The position numbers and the translations under genes were made by a program. The notes under the pieces were generated by a model, which saw only the letters and a program-made list of their open reading frames with translations, searched no databases and was not told the DNA's origin. This document shows positions 1 through 11,254 of a stretch of 64,000 nucleotides of DNA, piece by piece. Position 1 is the first letter of the stretch. Each line of letters opens with the position of its first letter. Origin of the DNA: Mycocentrospora acerina (taxonomy: Eukaryota > Ascomycota > Dothideomycetes > Pleosporales); the NCBI GenBank assembly GCA_022701365.1, contig JAKUHH010000201.1, forward strand, positions 1 to 64,000. The letters are read 5' to 3'.

Positions 1-705
1 TACTAGTATCAGAAGGTTATCAACCACTAAGATCAAGTACAGAACAGGATCTTAACAGATATATATAAAAAATATTAAGCCTAACTACTAAGGAGATTAA
101 GATTTTAAAAAGAAAGCCTTAATATATAAGAACTTATTTTAAAGTAAAAAAGATAATTGTTAAGGTAATAATAAAGGAAGATTTTTCTTAAAGTAAAAGT
201 TAAAACATTATTAAAGATTACCTTATAGTAAGATATAAATAAGAGTTAAATATAAAAAAAGATATATTTAGATAAGATATAGACTTATACTATAAAGAAA
301 GGCAAAGAGAAGAGAGTAATATAAACTTTAGATAAAAGGGTTTTATAAAGATAAAAGAAAGAAAACCTAAATACTATTTAAACTCTACTTTACTTCTTCT
401 TCTCTCTCTCTCTTATACAGATAAAAGACAACTCTGCAAAAAGGGACTTTTTTTTGCTTATATAAAGAAAGGGGTAGTGTAATATTTACAATATTATATC
501 TTATTATTACCCCTAAGTTAACTAACACCTATCTAATAGCTACTTAATTTATACTTGCCTTAGATAGTAACCCTAAGAAGAGATACATAAGGGAGGCAGT
601 CTATGTAGCTTTATAAAGTAGTTCTTCTATATCCTTTTATATAAGACTTATAGGTGTAGAGAATAGTATCTTTAGTTTACCCTCTAGTCCTAGCACTCCT
701 ATATG
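1..705. mobile_element. Decayed AT-rich transposon DNA with a primer-binding-site-like start
   Basis: The segment is extremely A/T rich, full of stops in all frames, and has no ORF I can recognise. Its first bases (ACTAGTATCAGAAGG at 2-16) resemble the initiator-Met tRNA primer-binding site that follows the 5' LTR of Copia retrotransposons, with one TGG read as TAG. If so, a 5' LTR would end just left of the window and this stretch would be the wasted internal part of an element. That reading is inference; the composition is direct. Confidence 0.35.
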
Positions 706-965
706 TGTAACGACTAAGCACGTGCACAGTCAACGTGGCTTACCTCGCTTATAGCATCTAGTCGGCAAAGTCTAGATCTAGCACTATATATATTATACTA
801 CACATAGAATACTTGCTTAAGTATTCTTGTGCTTACCTTTTGGTATAAGTGGGGTTATTGCGTAGTATCAATAGCAAGGGCAGGGCGCCTGACCATTACA
901 ATATGCCTAGTAGTAGATACTTCAGACCCTATTCAGATCACTCTCTTATAACCTGCGTTGTTACA
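706..965. mobile_element. Probable solo LTR or LTR end, about 260 bp
   Basis: The segment starts TGTAAC and ends GTTACA, a 6-bp terminal inverted repeat of the TG...CA kind found in LTR retrotransposons. It is clearly less A/T rich than both flanks and contains no coding frame. Its right edge abuts the hAT transposase relic directly, so it probably inserted there. The flanking 5-mers (ATATG on the left, ACTAG on the right) are not a clean target-site duplication. It may therefore be one LTR of a larger decayed element rather than a solo LTR. Confidence 0.5.
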
Positions 966-1598
966 ACTAGAGTTCTACTTATCTAAAGTAATAGAAAAGA
1001 GACTAGTATTATTTCCTAGTTTTGTCTTTATTTTAGTAACTTCTCTATTAAAAAGTACCTCTAAGTTATCTTTTAATGTGTGTCTACTTATAGAAGGTAA
1101 ATTATCTTTTATATATCTAAGAAGAGTATTAAAGCTAATACTATCTACTATACTAAGAGGTAAGTTATTATTAACAATAAACTTTAAGAGGTACTGTTTA
1201 TACTCCTCTTTACTAAAAGAATTAAAGCTAGGCCTTTTTCTAGTATTAAAATTAGACAAATTACTAGATAAAGTAGAAGAAAAACTGCTACTAAGTTCTA
1301 GATTTAAACTAGGTTCTTCTAGTAAATCTATACTATTTGTCTTATTAGGTAAAGACCTATGTTTATATTTATAATGTAAAAATAAGTTACTAGTATTAAT
1401 AGGCTAACTAACTAGAGTAGAATAACTACAACTAGAACAGTGAACTTTTATTCTATTTTTATTAGAATTAGTACTATTTAAAGCTAGGAGTTCTCTTATA
1501 AATAATTTATCTTTAAATATAGAAGGACTTTCTTCTACAGTAGGTAGCTTAAAGTCTTTAGAAAGAATATCTAATTTTAAGTTTCTAGAAGAAGACAT
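966..1598 (-). pseudogene. hAT-family transposase relic with BED zinc finger, nonsense-interrupted
   Basis: Reading from the ATG at 1598 on the minus strand, one frame runs to the LTR at 965 with two internal TAG stops (1404-1406 and 975-977). The N-terminal part has a BED-type zinc finger (C-x2-C ... H-x4-H) that spans the first stop. The next part has the hAT N-terminal pattern, FIVNNNLPLSIV followed by 20 to 30 residues later by an R-HTLKD segment. The second stop falls at the LDK-W-xSS position, where hAT transposases carry Trp. Both stops are explained by TGG to TAG, a change expected from RIP-type C-to-T mutation on the other strand. The catalytic core is missing, because the frame is cut by the LTR. 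Family assignment is from motif recognition only. Confidence 0.6.
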
Positions 1599-1607
1599 CT
1601 TAAAATT

Positions 1608-1677
<70 letters not shown>

Positions 1678-1694
1678 CAGTAGTAGCAGTAGTA
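1608..1694. repeat. (TAG)n microsatellite
   Basis: An almost perfect TAG array of about 27 units, becoming interrupted (TAG/CAG) at its right end. It lies 10 bp upstream of the hAT-relic start codon. Together with the CTA array at 2150-2244 it forms the outer arms of an inverted repeat. Confidence 0.95.
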
Positions 1695-1816
1695 AAAGTA
1701 GAAGAATCTGTAATTCTTTAAAGACAGAAGTGTAAGAGATAATAAAGTAAAAAAACTTAACTAAAGTAGTTAGTTCTTTTAAAGTTATTAACTTTTAGTA
1801 TTAAACTATTAATATT

Positions 1817-2100
1817 AGTATAAAGAAATAAAGAAACTAAAACTTTTAGCTTTAGCCTATTTATTTTAGTATAAAGAAATAAAGAAACTATAACTTTTAG
1901 CTTAAGTCTATTTATAATAGTATAAAGAATTAAAGAAACTATAACTTTTAGCTTTAGCTTATTTATAAGAGTATAAAGAAATAAAGAAACTATAACTTTT
2001 AGCTTAAGTTAATAAATAATAAAATAAAGAAATAAAGAAACTATAACTTTTAGCTTAAGTCTATTTATAGAAGTATAAAGAAATAAAGTAAAATATAGTT
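1817..2100. repeat. 51-bp tandem repeat, about 5.5 copies
   Basis: Units begin at 1817, 1868, 1919, 1970, 2021 and 2072, an exact 51-bp period. The shared core is AAAGAAATAAAGAAACTATA followed by ACTTTTAGCTT. Copies differ by a few substitutions. The period is a multiple of three and most copies are open on the minus strand, but one copy carries a stop and there is no ATG. I treat it as non-coding minisatellite DNA inside the transposon block. Confidence 0.9.
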
Positions 2101-2149
2101 AAAAGCTCTTATACTTCTTTCCTTAAATAAACACAGATTCTTCTGCCTT

Positions 2150-2184
2150 TACTACTTCTACTACTGCTACTACTGCTACTACTG

Positions 2185-2244
<60 letters not shown>
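2150..2244. repeat. (CTA)n microsatellite, inverted partner of the TAG array
   Basis: CTA units with several CTG interruptions on the left side. Reverse-complemented, the array and the roughly 50 bp to its left (2100-2150) align with 1608-1750, including a shared AGAAGAATCTGT motif. The two arrays are therefore arms of one inverted repeat rather than independent microsatellites. Confidence 0.9.
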
Positions 2245-2277
2245 TATTTACTTTAAAGTAACTGTAAAAAATTTAAA

Positions 2278-2469
2278 ATGCCTACTCTTACAAAAAGCTT
2301 CTTTATTTCTACTATTATTAATAATAGCTCTATTATAACACCTACTAAGCTAGACTCTACTATTAAAGCTGTTATTAATATCTTTAAAAATTTAGAAAAC
2401 AAGAATTCTGCTTATATAATAGAATACTTAAATACTTTAAGAATTATTTACTATTTAAAAAAGGCTTAA
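2278..2469 (+). CDS. Short transposon-associated ORF, 63 aa, unknown
   Basis: The ORF begins 33 bp right of the CTA array, in mirror position to the hAT-relic ORF at the other end of the inverted repeat. The predicted peptide is rich in Ile, Asn and Thr, has no motif I recognise, and ends in KKA. Codon use simply follows the extreme A/T content. It could be the 5' end of a second decayed transposon gene, since the sequence on to about 3060 is equally A/T rich and stop-filled. Low confidence that it is expressed. Confidence 0.25.
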   Translation: MPTLTKSFFISTIINNSSIITPTKLDSTIKAVINIFKNLENKNSAYIIEYLNTLRIIYYLKKA

Positions 2470-3100
2470 GTTTTATAATATAACTAGATTTAGATTTACT
2501 TTAAGTAAGAAATGTAGTATACTTACTTTACTCTTACTAATATTTACTTCTAGATCTTCTTCTAAAAGCTAAAATAGATCTAGAATATCTATTTTTAATA
2601 GAAGATCCTACTCTAGATAGTACTCTTTCTACAATCCTTAAAGATCTTAATACTTATTTAATTAAATTAAGTATTATATTTAAAGACTTTAGTAAGTAAA
2701 TTTAAAAAAAAAAGCTCTAATATATTATTGTACTAATAGTTAAATAGATTTAATAAGGAGTTTTTATTCTAAATTTATAATTACTTTTAAAGAGGTTAAT
2801 ACTTTTAAAAGTAATATATTAGATAATTCTAATTATATAAGCTTAAAATCTTACTTTATAGAAAAAGACTTTTATTATATAAATAATTTTAATACTTTTA
2901 ATAAAGTATTTTACTCTCCTAAAGAGCTCTACTATTCTAAATTTATAAAAAATACAGATCTCTACTTAGATTTTATATCTTCAAAAAAGGAGAGTATAGA
3001 TTATTTAAATAGCTTAGTTAGTAAGAAAGAGAGTCAGCTTACTTAATATTATCCTTATAATTGCTAGAAACACTTTTTAAAACATTTAAAACAATTTTAA
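2470..3100. mobile_element. AT-rich decayed sequence, no intact gene
   Basis: Same composition as 1-705. Short open stretches exist (for instance around 2940-3050) but all are broken by stops and none shows a motif I can name. Most likely mutated transposon remains. Confidence 0.5.
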
Positions 3101-3265
3101 TTTTTACATACTTTACTAAATAGTAATTAGTAATTTTACTAAATTAGTAATTACTAAGTAAAATCTTTTAGTAATTACTAAATAGTAATTACTAAATAGT
3201 AATTACTAAATGCTAAACCTAATTAGGCATTACTATTTATTAATTACTAATTACTAAGTAATTAC
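3100..3265. repeat. Palindromic TAGTAATTACTA-type repeat block
   Basis: The 12-mer TAGTAATTACTA and partial forms recur many times with short spacers, and most are self-complementary. The block marks the right edge of the A/T-rich island: composition changes abruptly to ordinary DNA at about 3270. It could be subterminal repeats of a DNA transposon, but I found no matching partner on the left. Confidence 0.75.
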
Positions 3266-4020
3266 TTAGTAAACCCCCATCTCTGATACGAAGGAGCTCG
3301 TCTATTTTGTCTTGTAACCCCTCGCTAAGTTTAGCGCAGACACTACATCCACTCGATTAGGGCAATTTTAAAGCAACATTTGCTTGCTAGCGCTCGAAAC
3401 AACCTCGATTTAAGCTTCTTGATCGTTAAATCCTTACACACAGTTCCCAAATACGAGGTTGAAGTTGGGGGCAACATCACGGGAATGTACAGTATCGCAA
3501 CGTACACGTGCAATGTCTCGTCCGAATAGTTCTATGCTAACCAGCCTTCAGACCGGAGATAGGCCTAAATTCTTTGCGCAGTTTGTAATCAGGTATTGCT
3601 TAGTACAATTCTATCGGCTAGCATCCCTCGACTGCCGTTAGGTCTCGCTACAATGCCTTGGCATGTTGGCATTGTCGCTGGCAAAGTGCATTTCTCAAAA
3701 GTGGTGAGCAAACGTAAGAGAGCAGCACATTTGCAGTTACCGCGATTGAAGATGTGCGGATAGATTTTTCGTCCGAAAAAACGATTGCTTGCTGAGACGG
3801 AGACATTCGAACATGGTTTTACCCGCAAGATGAGAGCCCGTCTTCAAACAGGTCTGTGTCGTATGTACTGATTCAACCTTGGTCATAGTGATCATAAAAA
3901 CTATAAAGCTGTTCACATGCAGAATAAATGTAAAATCAAGTCATCTCAGAACGTCAAACTCCAATACTACGAATTTATTGAAAGAAATCGCACAAGAACC
4001 TCTAACATCACCTTTTCAAC
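3266..4020. other. Intergenic, upstream of the SDR gene
   Basis: Ordinary composition. Small open frames overlap each other on both strands and none looks coding. The last 100 bp should contain the promoter and 5' leader of the dehydrogenase. Confidence 0.6.
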
Positions 4021-5055
4021 ATGGCGTCCATTTCACATTTCGATGATAAAACCGGCGCTCTTGAAGTGGCCAGCACCTACGCTTCGCAAGCTCAGGACAA
4101 AATTATTCTTATTACTGGTGTCTCTACGGATGGCATTGGAGAGGCTATAACTCGCGCTTTTGCCCACGGGGGCGCTTCCACAATTATCATAACCGGTCGA
4201 GATGATTCTCGACTTTCCTCGATCACCAAAACCCTTTCAACTGATTATCCGTTGGTCAAATTTCGACCTCACAAGCTGAATCTAACCTCTCTTCAAGCAA
4301 CTCTTGCCTCCGCGAATGAGCTTGTCAAGGATGACACAGTCCCAAGAATTGATATTGTAGTCGCAAATGCTGGGGGTACGTTCCACGGCCCAAGAAAATT
4401 GACGCCTGATGGCCTTGAGTCGCATTTTGGCATCAGCCACCTTAGTCACTTTCTCTTTGTTACCACTCTTCTTCCTAAGCTGCATCTTGCAGCTCAGAGA
4501 TCAGCATTAGGAGACACTCGAGTAGTTGTGATGAGCAGCCTTGCCCTGCTTGTGTCTCCCATCCGTTTTGAAGATTACAATTTTGATGGTAAACCCTTGG
4601 CAGAAGACGAAGCTCCAAACTGGGCTATTCTTAAGCAATTTTTAGGCCTTGAGGAACATGAGGGCTATGACGCGGAGGTTGCATATGGACAAAGTAAAAC
4701 TGCAAACGCGCTCTTCGCGGTACATTGGAATACCCTCTTTTCTAGCGAAGGCATATATGCTTTTGCACTACACCCTGGCGGCGTACAGAGTCGAGCAGCA
4801 AAGAAGGTACTAGGCAGCATGACGAAGGAGGAGAGGGCCAACATAACGATTCCGTTTAATAAGGACATTAATCAAGGCGCTGCAACCTCATTGGTAGCGG
4901 CACTGGATAGTGGGCTAACGCCAGAAAAGGGCGTATTCTTGAACGACTGTCAGGTTATGGAAGTACCGCCGTATGCAGCTAGCAAGGAAAAGGCTCAGAA
5001 GTTGTGGGAGCTGAGTGAGAAGATAGTGGCTGAGAAGCTTGGAACGGCCGTGTAA
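4021..5055 (+). CDS. Short-chain dehydrogenase/reductase, 344 aa
   Basis: NAD(P)-dependent oxidoreductase of the classical SDR fold, closest in pattern to the retinol-dehydrogenase/WW-oxidoreductase-like fungal SDRs. The cofactor loop TGVSTDGIG is at residues 32-40, the NAGG motif at 116-119, the catalytic Ser in MSS at 171-173, and the YxxxK pair (YGQSK) at 222-226, followed by HPGG at 251-254. All catalytic residues are present, there is no intron, and the length is usual for the family. The start ATG follows an A/C-rich leader (TTTTCAAC ATG). It has no neighbours of related function and lies next to the transposon island. The substrate cannot be told from sequence. Confidence 0.9.
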   Translation: MASISHFDDKTGALEVASTYASQAQDKIILITGVSTDGIGEAITRAFAHGGASTIIITGRDDSRLSSITKTLSTDYPLVKFRPHKLNLTSLQATLASANELVKDDTVPRIDIVVANAGGTFHGPRKLTPDGLESHFGISHLSHFLFVTTLLPKLHLAAQRSALGDTRVVVMSSLALLVSPIRFEDYNFDGKPLAEDEAPNWAILKQFLGLEEHEGYDAEVAYGQSKTANALFAVHWNTLFSSEGIYAFALHPGGVQSRAAKKVLGSMTKEERANITIPFNKDINQGAATSLVAALDSGLTPEKGVFLNDCQVMEVPPYAASKEKAQKLWELSEKIVAEKLGTAV

Positions 5056-8000
5056 TCTAGTGAACGAATGCACGAATAATCAATCTAAGCTAAAGCTGAA
5101 CTACATATGAATATAGTTGTTGTTATCAACTATTTGAACAGAGAAATTGATGCAGTGTTGTGGTGCGAACATCTTCGAACGCGAGTCGCTCATGACAATC
5201 CTGAATATCCACACTACGACAAGCGCAATGCGCTACTGAAAGAAGAACCCCTGGCTGTATAGCAGCTCAAGACCTGATGTTAGTGATATCTCATTCAGCA
5301 TGAACTATTGTTGACAACAACTTGATTTATATTGTTAAGAATTTGTACTCAAACTGTTGTTAGCCACGGTGTAAAACCGACAGCCTATTCTTGGAGCAAA
5401 AAAGAAGCAGTCTGTTCTTGGAGAATTGTAGAGCTGTATCTGGTAGACCCGCCCAAGTATTTCCTGGTCAATTTTTGCACACAGATATTATGACCTGCTT
5501 TTGGCTCTCATGTCGAGGGCGAACTTGTTCAACTCCCCTGTATACATAAACGTCACCGATAGATAATTTCTGAGGGCATTTGCAAAAACAACGGGGGACC
5601 TGCAATTTAAATTTACCCTGTCCTAGAATTCATGCAAATGCTTAAGGCTTGCCAAGTCAACCGTACTTGTACCTTGAGTCGTATTAGGTCACTGGTACAA
5701 ATCCGGGAGCAATTTTACGAAGGTTATCAGACCAGCTTCTACACAAAACCACTCTATTTGCCGTTAAGATTCAGATCTCAACTGAAACCTAGGTATACTC
5801 GTCTGGAGATCCTTGGTCCAGAGAGTTTACTGCTGATTTTCATAATATCCAAGCAACTATGATGGTGGGGATAATGAATTGTTGATTCCTCACTCGCTTA
5901 GAAAGATAAAATCAAAATCAAAGATAAAAATTTACCAACCCTCAGAACAATGGCCATTGTGTAGATGTTTTTTGTCTCCAAAATTAATAGTTGAATATTT
6001 AGTCCCATTTTCTAACAAGTACTGCTTAACCCCTAGTAGTGACTAAAGAGTGTTTCGAGATATCTAAGCAAGGTAAGCAACAGCGATTGCTAGGTAAATT
6101 ATTTGAAGTTGAGTTCGGAAAAACAACGGCTTTCGTTGTGAGATAGTCAGGATCATGGTTATCAAGGTAAGAAGTGAGTTAAGTATTAGGGTTAAGTAAA
6201 CTCAATCAAATGCTCCCTTGAAATTTTCGAAGGCTTCGGGCTCATCCTGAAAGCACTTAAAACACACACATCAACATAGAATAGAAAGTAGATTGTCTAA
6301 GAAAGCTTCTATGTCGGTGATTCCTCACATCAAGGTGTAATTTAAGTTATAGTAAGTACCATAAACCAGTCCCACTGGAACTAGATATGCAACACATGTC
6401 GAATAGATGTTGTGTGATACAGCACTTGCTAAATATCAGTCAAATTCGAAATAATGAATTTCCGAAAGTTTTTCAAGGGATTTTCGCTGATGCGATTTCA
6501 GTCAAACTCACGCTGGTAGAGGGAAATCGTATTGAAGTTTAAGAATTTGATGTTTGCCTGGCTTTTTACGTACTGTTGTGACAAGCGCACTTGAACTGCA
6601 CCGAACAGGGGTGCGTTGCTTGCTTCATCTTAGGCATTATCTTATTGCTACAATACAAGAACGATTACAGTGAATTGAAATGAATCTGTAAAGACGACGC
6701 AGTCAATGGCAGCGAGATGTGCAACTATAGCCGTGGTGGCTCAACTGCCGATACCCGTGATATGCTACCTGCAGCGGTTAACAGATAATAATTTCATAGT
6801 CTTGAATTATTCCTTAATTAGTTGAATAAAGATATTCACATTTCATAATCTCGAAAAGTTTTATCTAATTAGAGTTGTGCTGTTCTGCAAAACTTTGAAA
6901 GCTACGTGTATAAACAATGCTGAGCACATAAGACGCAACATGAATTTTAATGCAAGTTTGGAATTTGAGCAGAAGGTGTTTGAGTTCGTTAGCATCGTTT
7001 GAGTATATCATGCAATGATCATACTTCCTATGCTCTGATTGCATAATCTTAGTAGTGAAAGAAAGAAATTTTTGATACCTTTCAAATTCATCTATTCAAA
7101 CGGCTCAGCGCTAGCCTTTAGTTAGGAAGAGATTGGCTATAATTCGGGTTTCGCTGTCATTTTCATCAACCTCAGTCGTTCGTCGAGTTGGAGCAACTAA
7201 AATTCAAAGACAAACTGTAAAATTCCAGACAGAGTACATCTGGGTGGTAGGCTTGAATTTTTGCCACAACGCGAGGTGTGTTCAAGTGCCGCAGCATGTG
7301 CTTGCTTTTGCTGCGGGAAATGCGGGAAGTGCGGGGAAAGTGGAGATAGCGGGCCGAGACAATATCTAGTTAAGCGCCTGCTAAACAGATCAATGCATAC
7401 ATATCGTTGAGACGAGTCAATCGCGACAAATGTGGCGTCTCAAGGGACTTGATGAATGCACGTATTATTGCCCAATTTCATCACTAACATGGAGTTTCGT
7501 TGCTAGGAATAGTAGCGATGCTTTTGAACATGGCAATTACTCATATATTTAGATAAAGCTACGACTAGTCAAGATGCACCAAAGAAACAAGATTTACTTT
7601 CGACCAACCCTCTAAAGCGCCTTTTGTGCTGTCGAAGCATTCTTTTATCTTCGAGCGATAAGTGCAAATTTAAAATGCAAGAAATAGATGCATTTTTTGC
7701 GAATTGCATCCTATCTAGTACAATGATTTTTGACACGATACTAAAAGCTCAAAGCAAGTAGGTATTTCCGTACGATGAAAATAGCATATTGGTCCGTCAT
7801 CTCGACTTATGCTCACCAACCCTTGTGTGTAGATCGATAGCTCTAGACTGTTTTCTCAGCTAGCCTTTTTCTCAAGATACGAGTTGGACGCCACGCTTAC
7901 AGCTCGCGAGCTGAACGTTGGGTATCCGCCAAAGAATGCAAGCGAGCGAAGCACCCCTCATCTGCACTCTGATTCAGCCCGCCACAATGACGAGTGGATG

Positions 8001-8198
8001 CAAAAATTGAGTCTCACCAATGCCAAAATACCGTCAGCAACTCGTAAATTGATGCAGGACAGCTGATAGAGAAGCACAGAAACTTTTCAAGTCACGTGTC
8101 AGTAGCTGCTCTGGGGATAAATAAGAGCTTTCGTGCACAAATCATTATCCCAAAACTATCTCCTTTTTCACAAACTTTATAAGAGGCACAACGCAAAC
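5056..8198. other. 3.1-kb gene-free stretch
   Basis: A/T-leaning sequence with only short, overlapping open frames (the longest about 78 codons at 7133-7369) that show no motif. No tRNA, repeat array or transposon terminus was recognised. The last 150 bp are the amine oxidase promoter. Confidence 0.6.
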
Positions 8199-10076
8199 AT
8201 GTCTGATCTTTACAATCCCCGCACTTTGCCTCTAATCAAGTATCTTCTTCGGTCCCATGCGCAGCTGGATGAAGATGCTGGGAAAAACCTTTTCTCTGTC
8301 ATAAAGAAAACTGCCGGCAGTGATCAAGAACCAATTGACGAATCCTTTGTCAAATTCCGAGAATACATGTCTTTGATCCAAGGATCTACGACTACTGAGT
8401 TTACTGGTAAAAGTGTACGTTTTGAATCCAACGATTAGACTGAAGAAGAGCCATAGAAAGGAAATTTAGGTGGGAAAATAACTAATATAACATAGGTAAC
8501 AGTAGTAGGCGCCGGCGTATCTGGCCTCTGCACTGCTTTTGAACTCAAACGTCGTGGCTTCAATGTCAAAATCTTGGAAGCTTCTTCTCGTGTTGGCGGT
8601 CGTGTTATCACATTCCGAGATCCACTGTTTGCCCCTGGTATTCACGCTGAGGGTGGTGCCATGCGAATTCCTGCGAACCATTTTCTTCTTCGCGAATATA
8701 TTAGTGACTTCAAGCTGGCAGATGAACTGTTCGATTTTGAGATGAAGAACAAATTCATTTATCTTTCGGGAATGCCGGAAGGAAGGAGAACTATGAAGTC
8801 GTCTATTTTTGACAACATGCTCAAGAATATGGATCCTGATCTCATGGCATTGTTTCCAGGTCTCACAGAGCAAGAGAGAGGGAAGACATGCGATCAACTA
8901 TTCGATGCTGCGGTTAGGCAAGTAAAAGAGCTTTGGGGCGAAGTATATGACCAACATGCGACACCACAGGCCAATGATCCTGTTACTGGCCATCCGACGT
9001 ACGATCAAAGGGCTATTGAACTTGCTTATGCTGCAATTACAGACAAATATGATGGCTATAGCCTTCGGTCCTACCTAACGGATGTGGCACGCTGGAGCCC
9101 AGACGCGGTCAATCTCTACGACTTGGGAAATGCCCATGTCGTTTTTGAGAATGGTTTCATCGAGTCTTTTAAAGATGCTTTCTTATCTAGCAACGCTGTC
9201 ATTCACGGTATGGAGCAGCTTCAGTGTGGTATGGACGCTGTTCCCAAAGGATTCCTTGCATCGTATCCGGAGAAGGGATTAAACGACTCTTTGCTGAATA
9301 ACATTATATTTGGAGCTCGAGTCAAGAAAATTGGATTTGGTGCTTTGAGCAATGAAGTCACCCTAGATCAAGCGCCCATCAAAGTGTATTATGATAATGA
9401 GGCCGGAGCTGAAGTCGCGGTAGAATCAGATTACTTGGTTCTTGCAATTCCCTATACATCACAACGCTCCATTACGAAGGAGCGTACGTTTTCTGCGCAA
9501 CAAGAAATCGCCATCCGCGAAGTACGTTATGTGGAAGTCACTAAAGTATTGTTACAGTATTCTCAGAGATGGTGGAAACAAGTATTTGGGTCGGCAAAGG
9601 AAGGTACTGATGGTGGGGTCGTAAGTGATTTGCCTATTAGGTACACAATGTTTCCGAAAGAAGAGGGTAACTCACAATTTGATAACAACAACCCGCGTGG
9701 TGCAGTCATGGCCGCTTACACTTTCGAGCAAGATGCTACCATTCTTGGAGCATTGTCATCTGAGCGACGTGTACAGCTTGCAGCCCGGAATTTGGACACA
9801 ATTTTCCCGGAGGCGAAATCACTTACCCTGTTGGAGGCAAGTGCCTCACAAGTGTTTCCGGCTGATGAGCTTGCGGGTGGAAGTGCGTTCTGCTACTTTG
9901 GACCATCGCAGAAGAAGCTGTTCCTAAAGACCATGATGGAAACCGATTGGAATCGAAGAGTTTTCTTCGCAGGAGAGCAGGCTAGTTACACACATGGATG
10001 GATTCAGGGTGCATTGGAGGCTGCACTTAGACGCGTGGGTCAAGTGATTGAAGTTGCAAGCAAACCAGTACAATAA
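8199..10076 (+). CDS. Flavin monoamine oxidase / L-amino-acid oxidase-like, 598 aa
   Basis: FAD-dependent amine oxidase family, which oxidises amines or L-amino acids to imines with release of H2O2. Two exons, 8199-8414 and 8496-10076; the 81-bp intron (GTACGT...ATAG) ends just before the dinucleotide-binding motif. Exon 2 opens with VVGAGVSGL and runs into LEASSRVGGRV, the GxGxxG and RxGGR motifs. The C-terminus has FFAGEQASYTHGWIQGAL, the second FAD-contacting block that includes the GW pair. The frame is intact. The 72-residue N-terminal extension has no signal peptide. It is alone in its region and lacks the TCGG-N3-CCGA promoter sites of the ETP cluster, so I do not assign it there. Substrate unknown. 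Confidence 0.88.
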
Positions 10077-11254
10077 TTGCAAAGAGAGGAGCATCTAATC
10101 TACTTAAACTCATCTGAACTGAGTAGCATTCTAAAGAAATATATACACTTTGAGTCTTAAAATTAACATAAGATGATTTCGTGCTTATCAAGTCGATAGA
10201 TAGATGCATGAAATTTGATTAGCCTAGTTGCTCTAACTTGAGACCCAATTCACTCCACAAAAATTGAAATATGAGACGAAGCTGGGACCAAGTATAAAGA
10301 TTGCAAATGGGTTAACTTTGCTAACACTCAAATCGTTCTTGGATTTGTATATAATATTATTAACGTCCTGTGACTGCAGTTGATGGGATTATTGATGTGC
10401 CAAAAATCCTGTCGATTGTCATTAGTAAATCAATAAATTAATGTTTCTATAAATGTAGAATTTAGTGCTGCGTTACGTGATACGTGGGCTCTCGCATCCT
10501 CCTGGAGCTCCCACTACCGCTGCATTAATCAAATAGGTACGATCAATTCGTCTGTCCTGCGCTCTGTCCAATTATTTACAATGCTCATCTAGAGCTACAA
10601 ACGAAGCACTTATAGTCTATATGAAACAAGTGAAGATCAAATCAATTGACCTCAAGTGAAGATCCCAGAAATCAACAGCAATACTACCTCATAGTCATAT
10701 CAATTTGAAATACTCTTGCCTCGTCCTAGCGGACACAAGATTAAACCACCTAACAGCCCGAAACATAAAGTTGCTTCGCATGCAGTGCCAATCTAATATC
10801 GCATACGATGCTCGACTTTGAGATATAATTAATACTAAACGAACCGAGAACCCTCTACATCAACAATTCGCCACGGAACCGAGTGAGATCAGTCGTACCA
10901 TGACACGGGCCGGGATCGAATACTGAGTCTTGCATCTCAGTGGATTGCTTTACGACTCATGCCAGAGTCTTGGTAACAAGTTTTACCGAGATTAATATTT
11001 GATGTCTAGATTGATTGATTGATGTTATTTTGTCCAAAATAAAAAACTTTTTGGAAGTATAATGAGCGGCTACATGGATTAAAAGATCGTATACTTAATT
11101 TTATTACTAGTTGATGCAGTGGATCTTAAGTGATCTCGCCAGCCATGTGAAAATTACATATTCTCCACCGATGTTAGGAACATCAAAACCGGTAGATCAA
11201 ATTCATTTACATGACAAAGTTTTTGAAGATGTACCGCTTCTGAAAACTATTCTT
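10077..11254. other. Intergenic, 1.2 kb
   Basis: A/T-rich with no coding frame. Around 10895-10975 the minus strand has a weak tRNA-like B-box, discussed under rejected items. The 3' ends of the amine oxidase and the esterase converge here. Confidence 0.5.

Noticed and set aside
1608..2244. Regularly spaced repeats resembling a CRISPR array
   Set aside because: Triplet microsatellites and a 51-bp contiguous tandem repeat with no spacers, in a eukaryotic genome.
7133..8066. Short open frames before the amine oxidase gene as extra exons
   Set aside because: No motif, no matching splice sites, and the amine oxidase N-terminus is complete without them.
10895..10975. tRNA-like sequence on the minus strand (TTCGATCCC B-box and a TGGC start 52 bp apart)
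   Set aside because: The anticodon and T stems do not pair, and the spacing after the only good hairpin is too short. At best a decayed tRNA-derived repeat.
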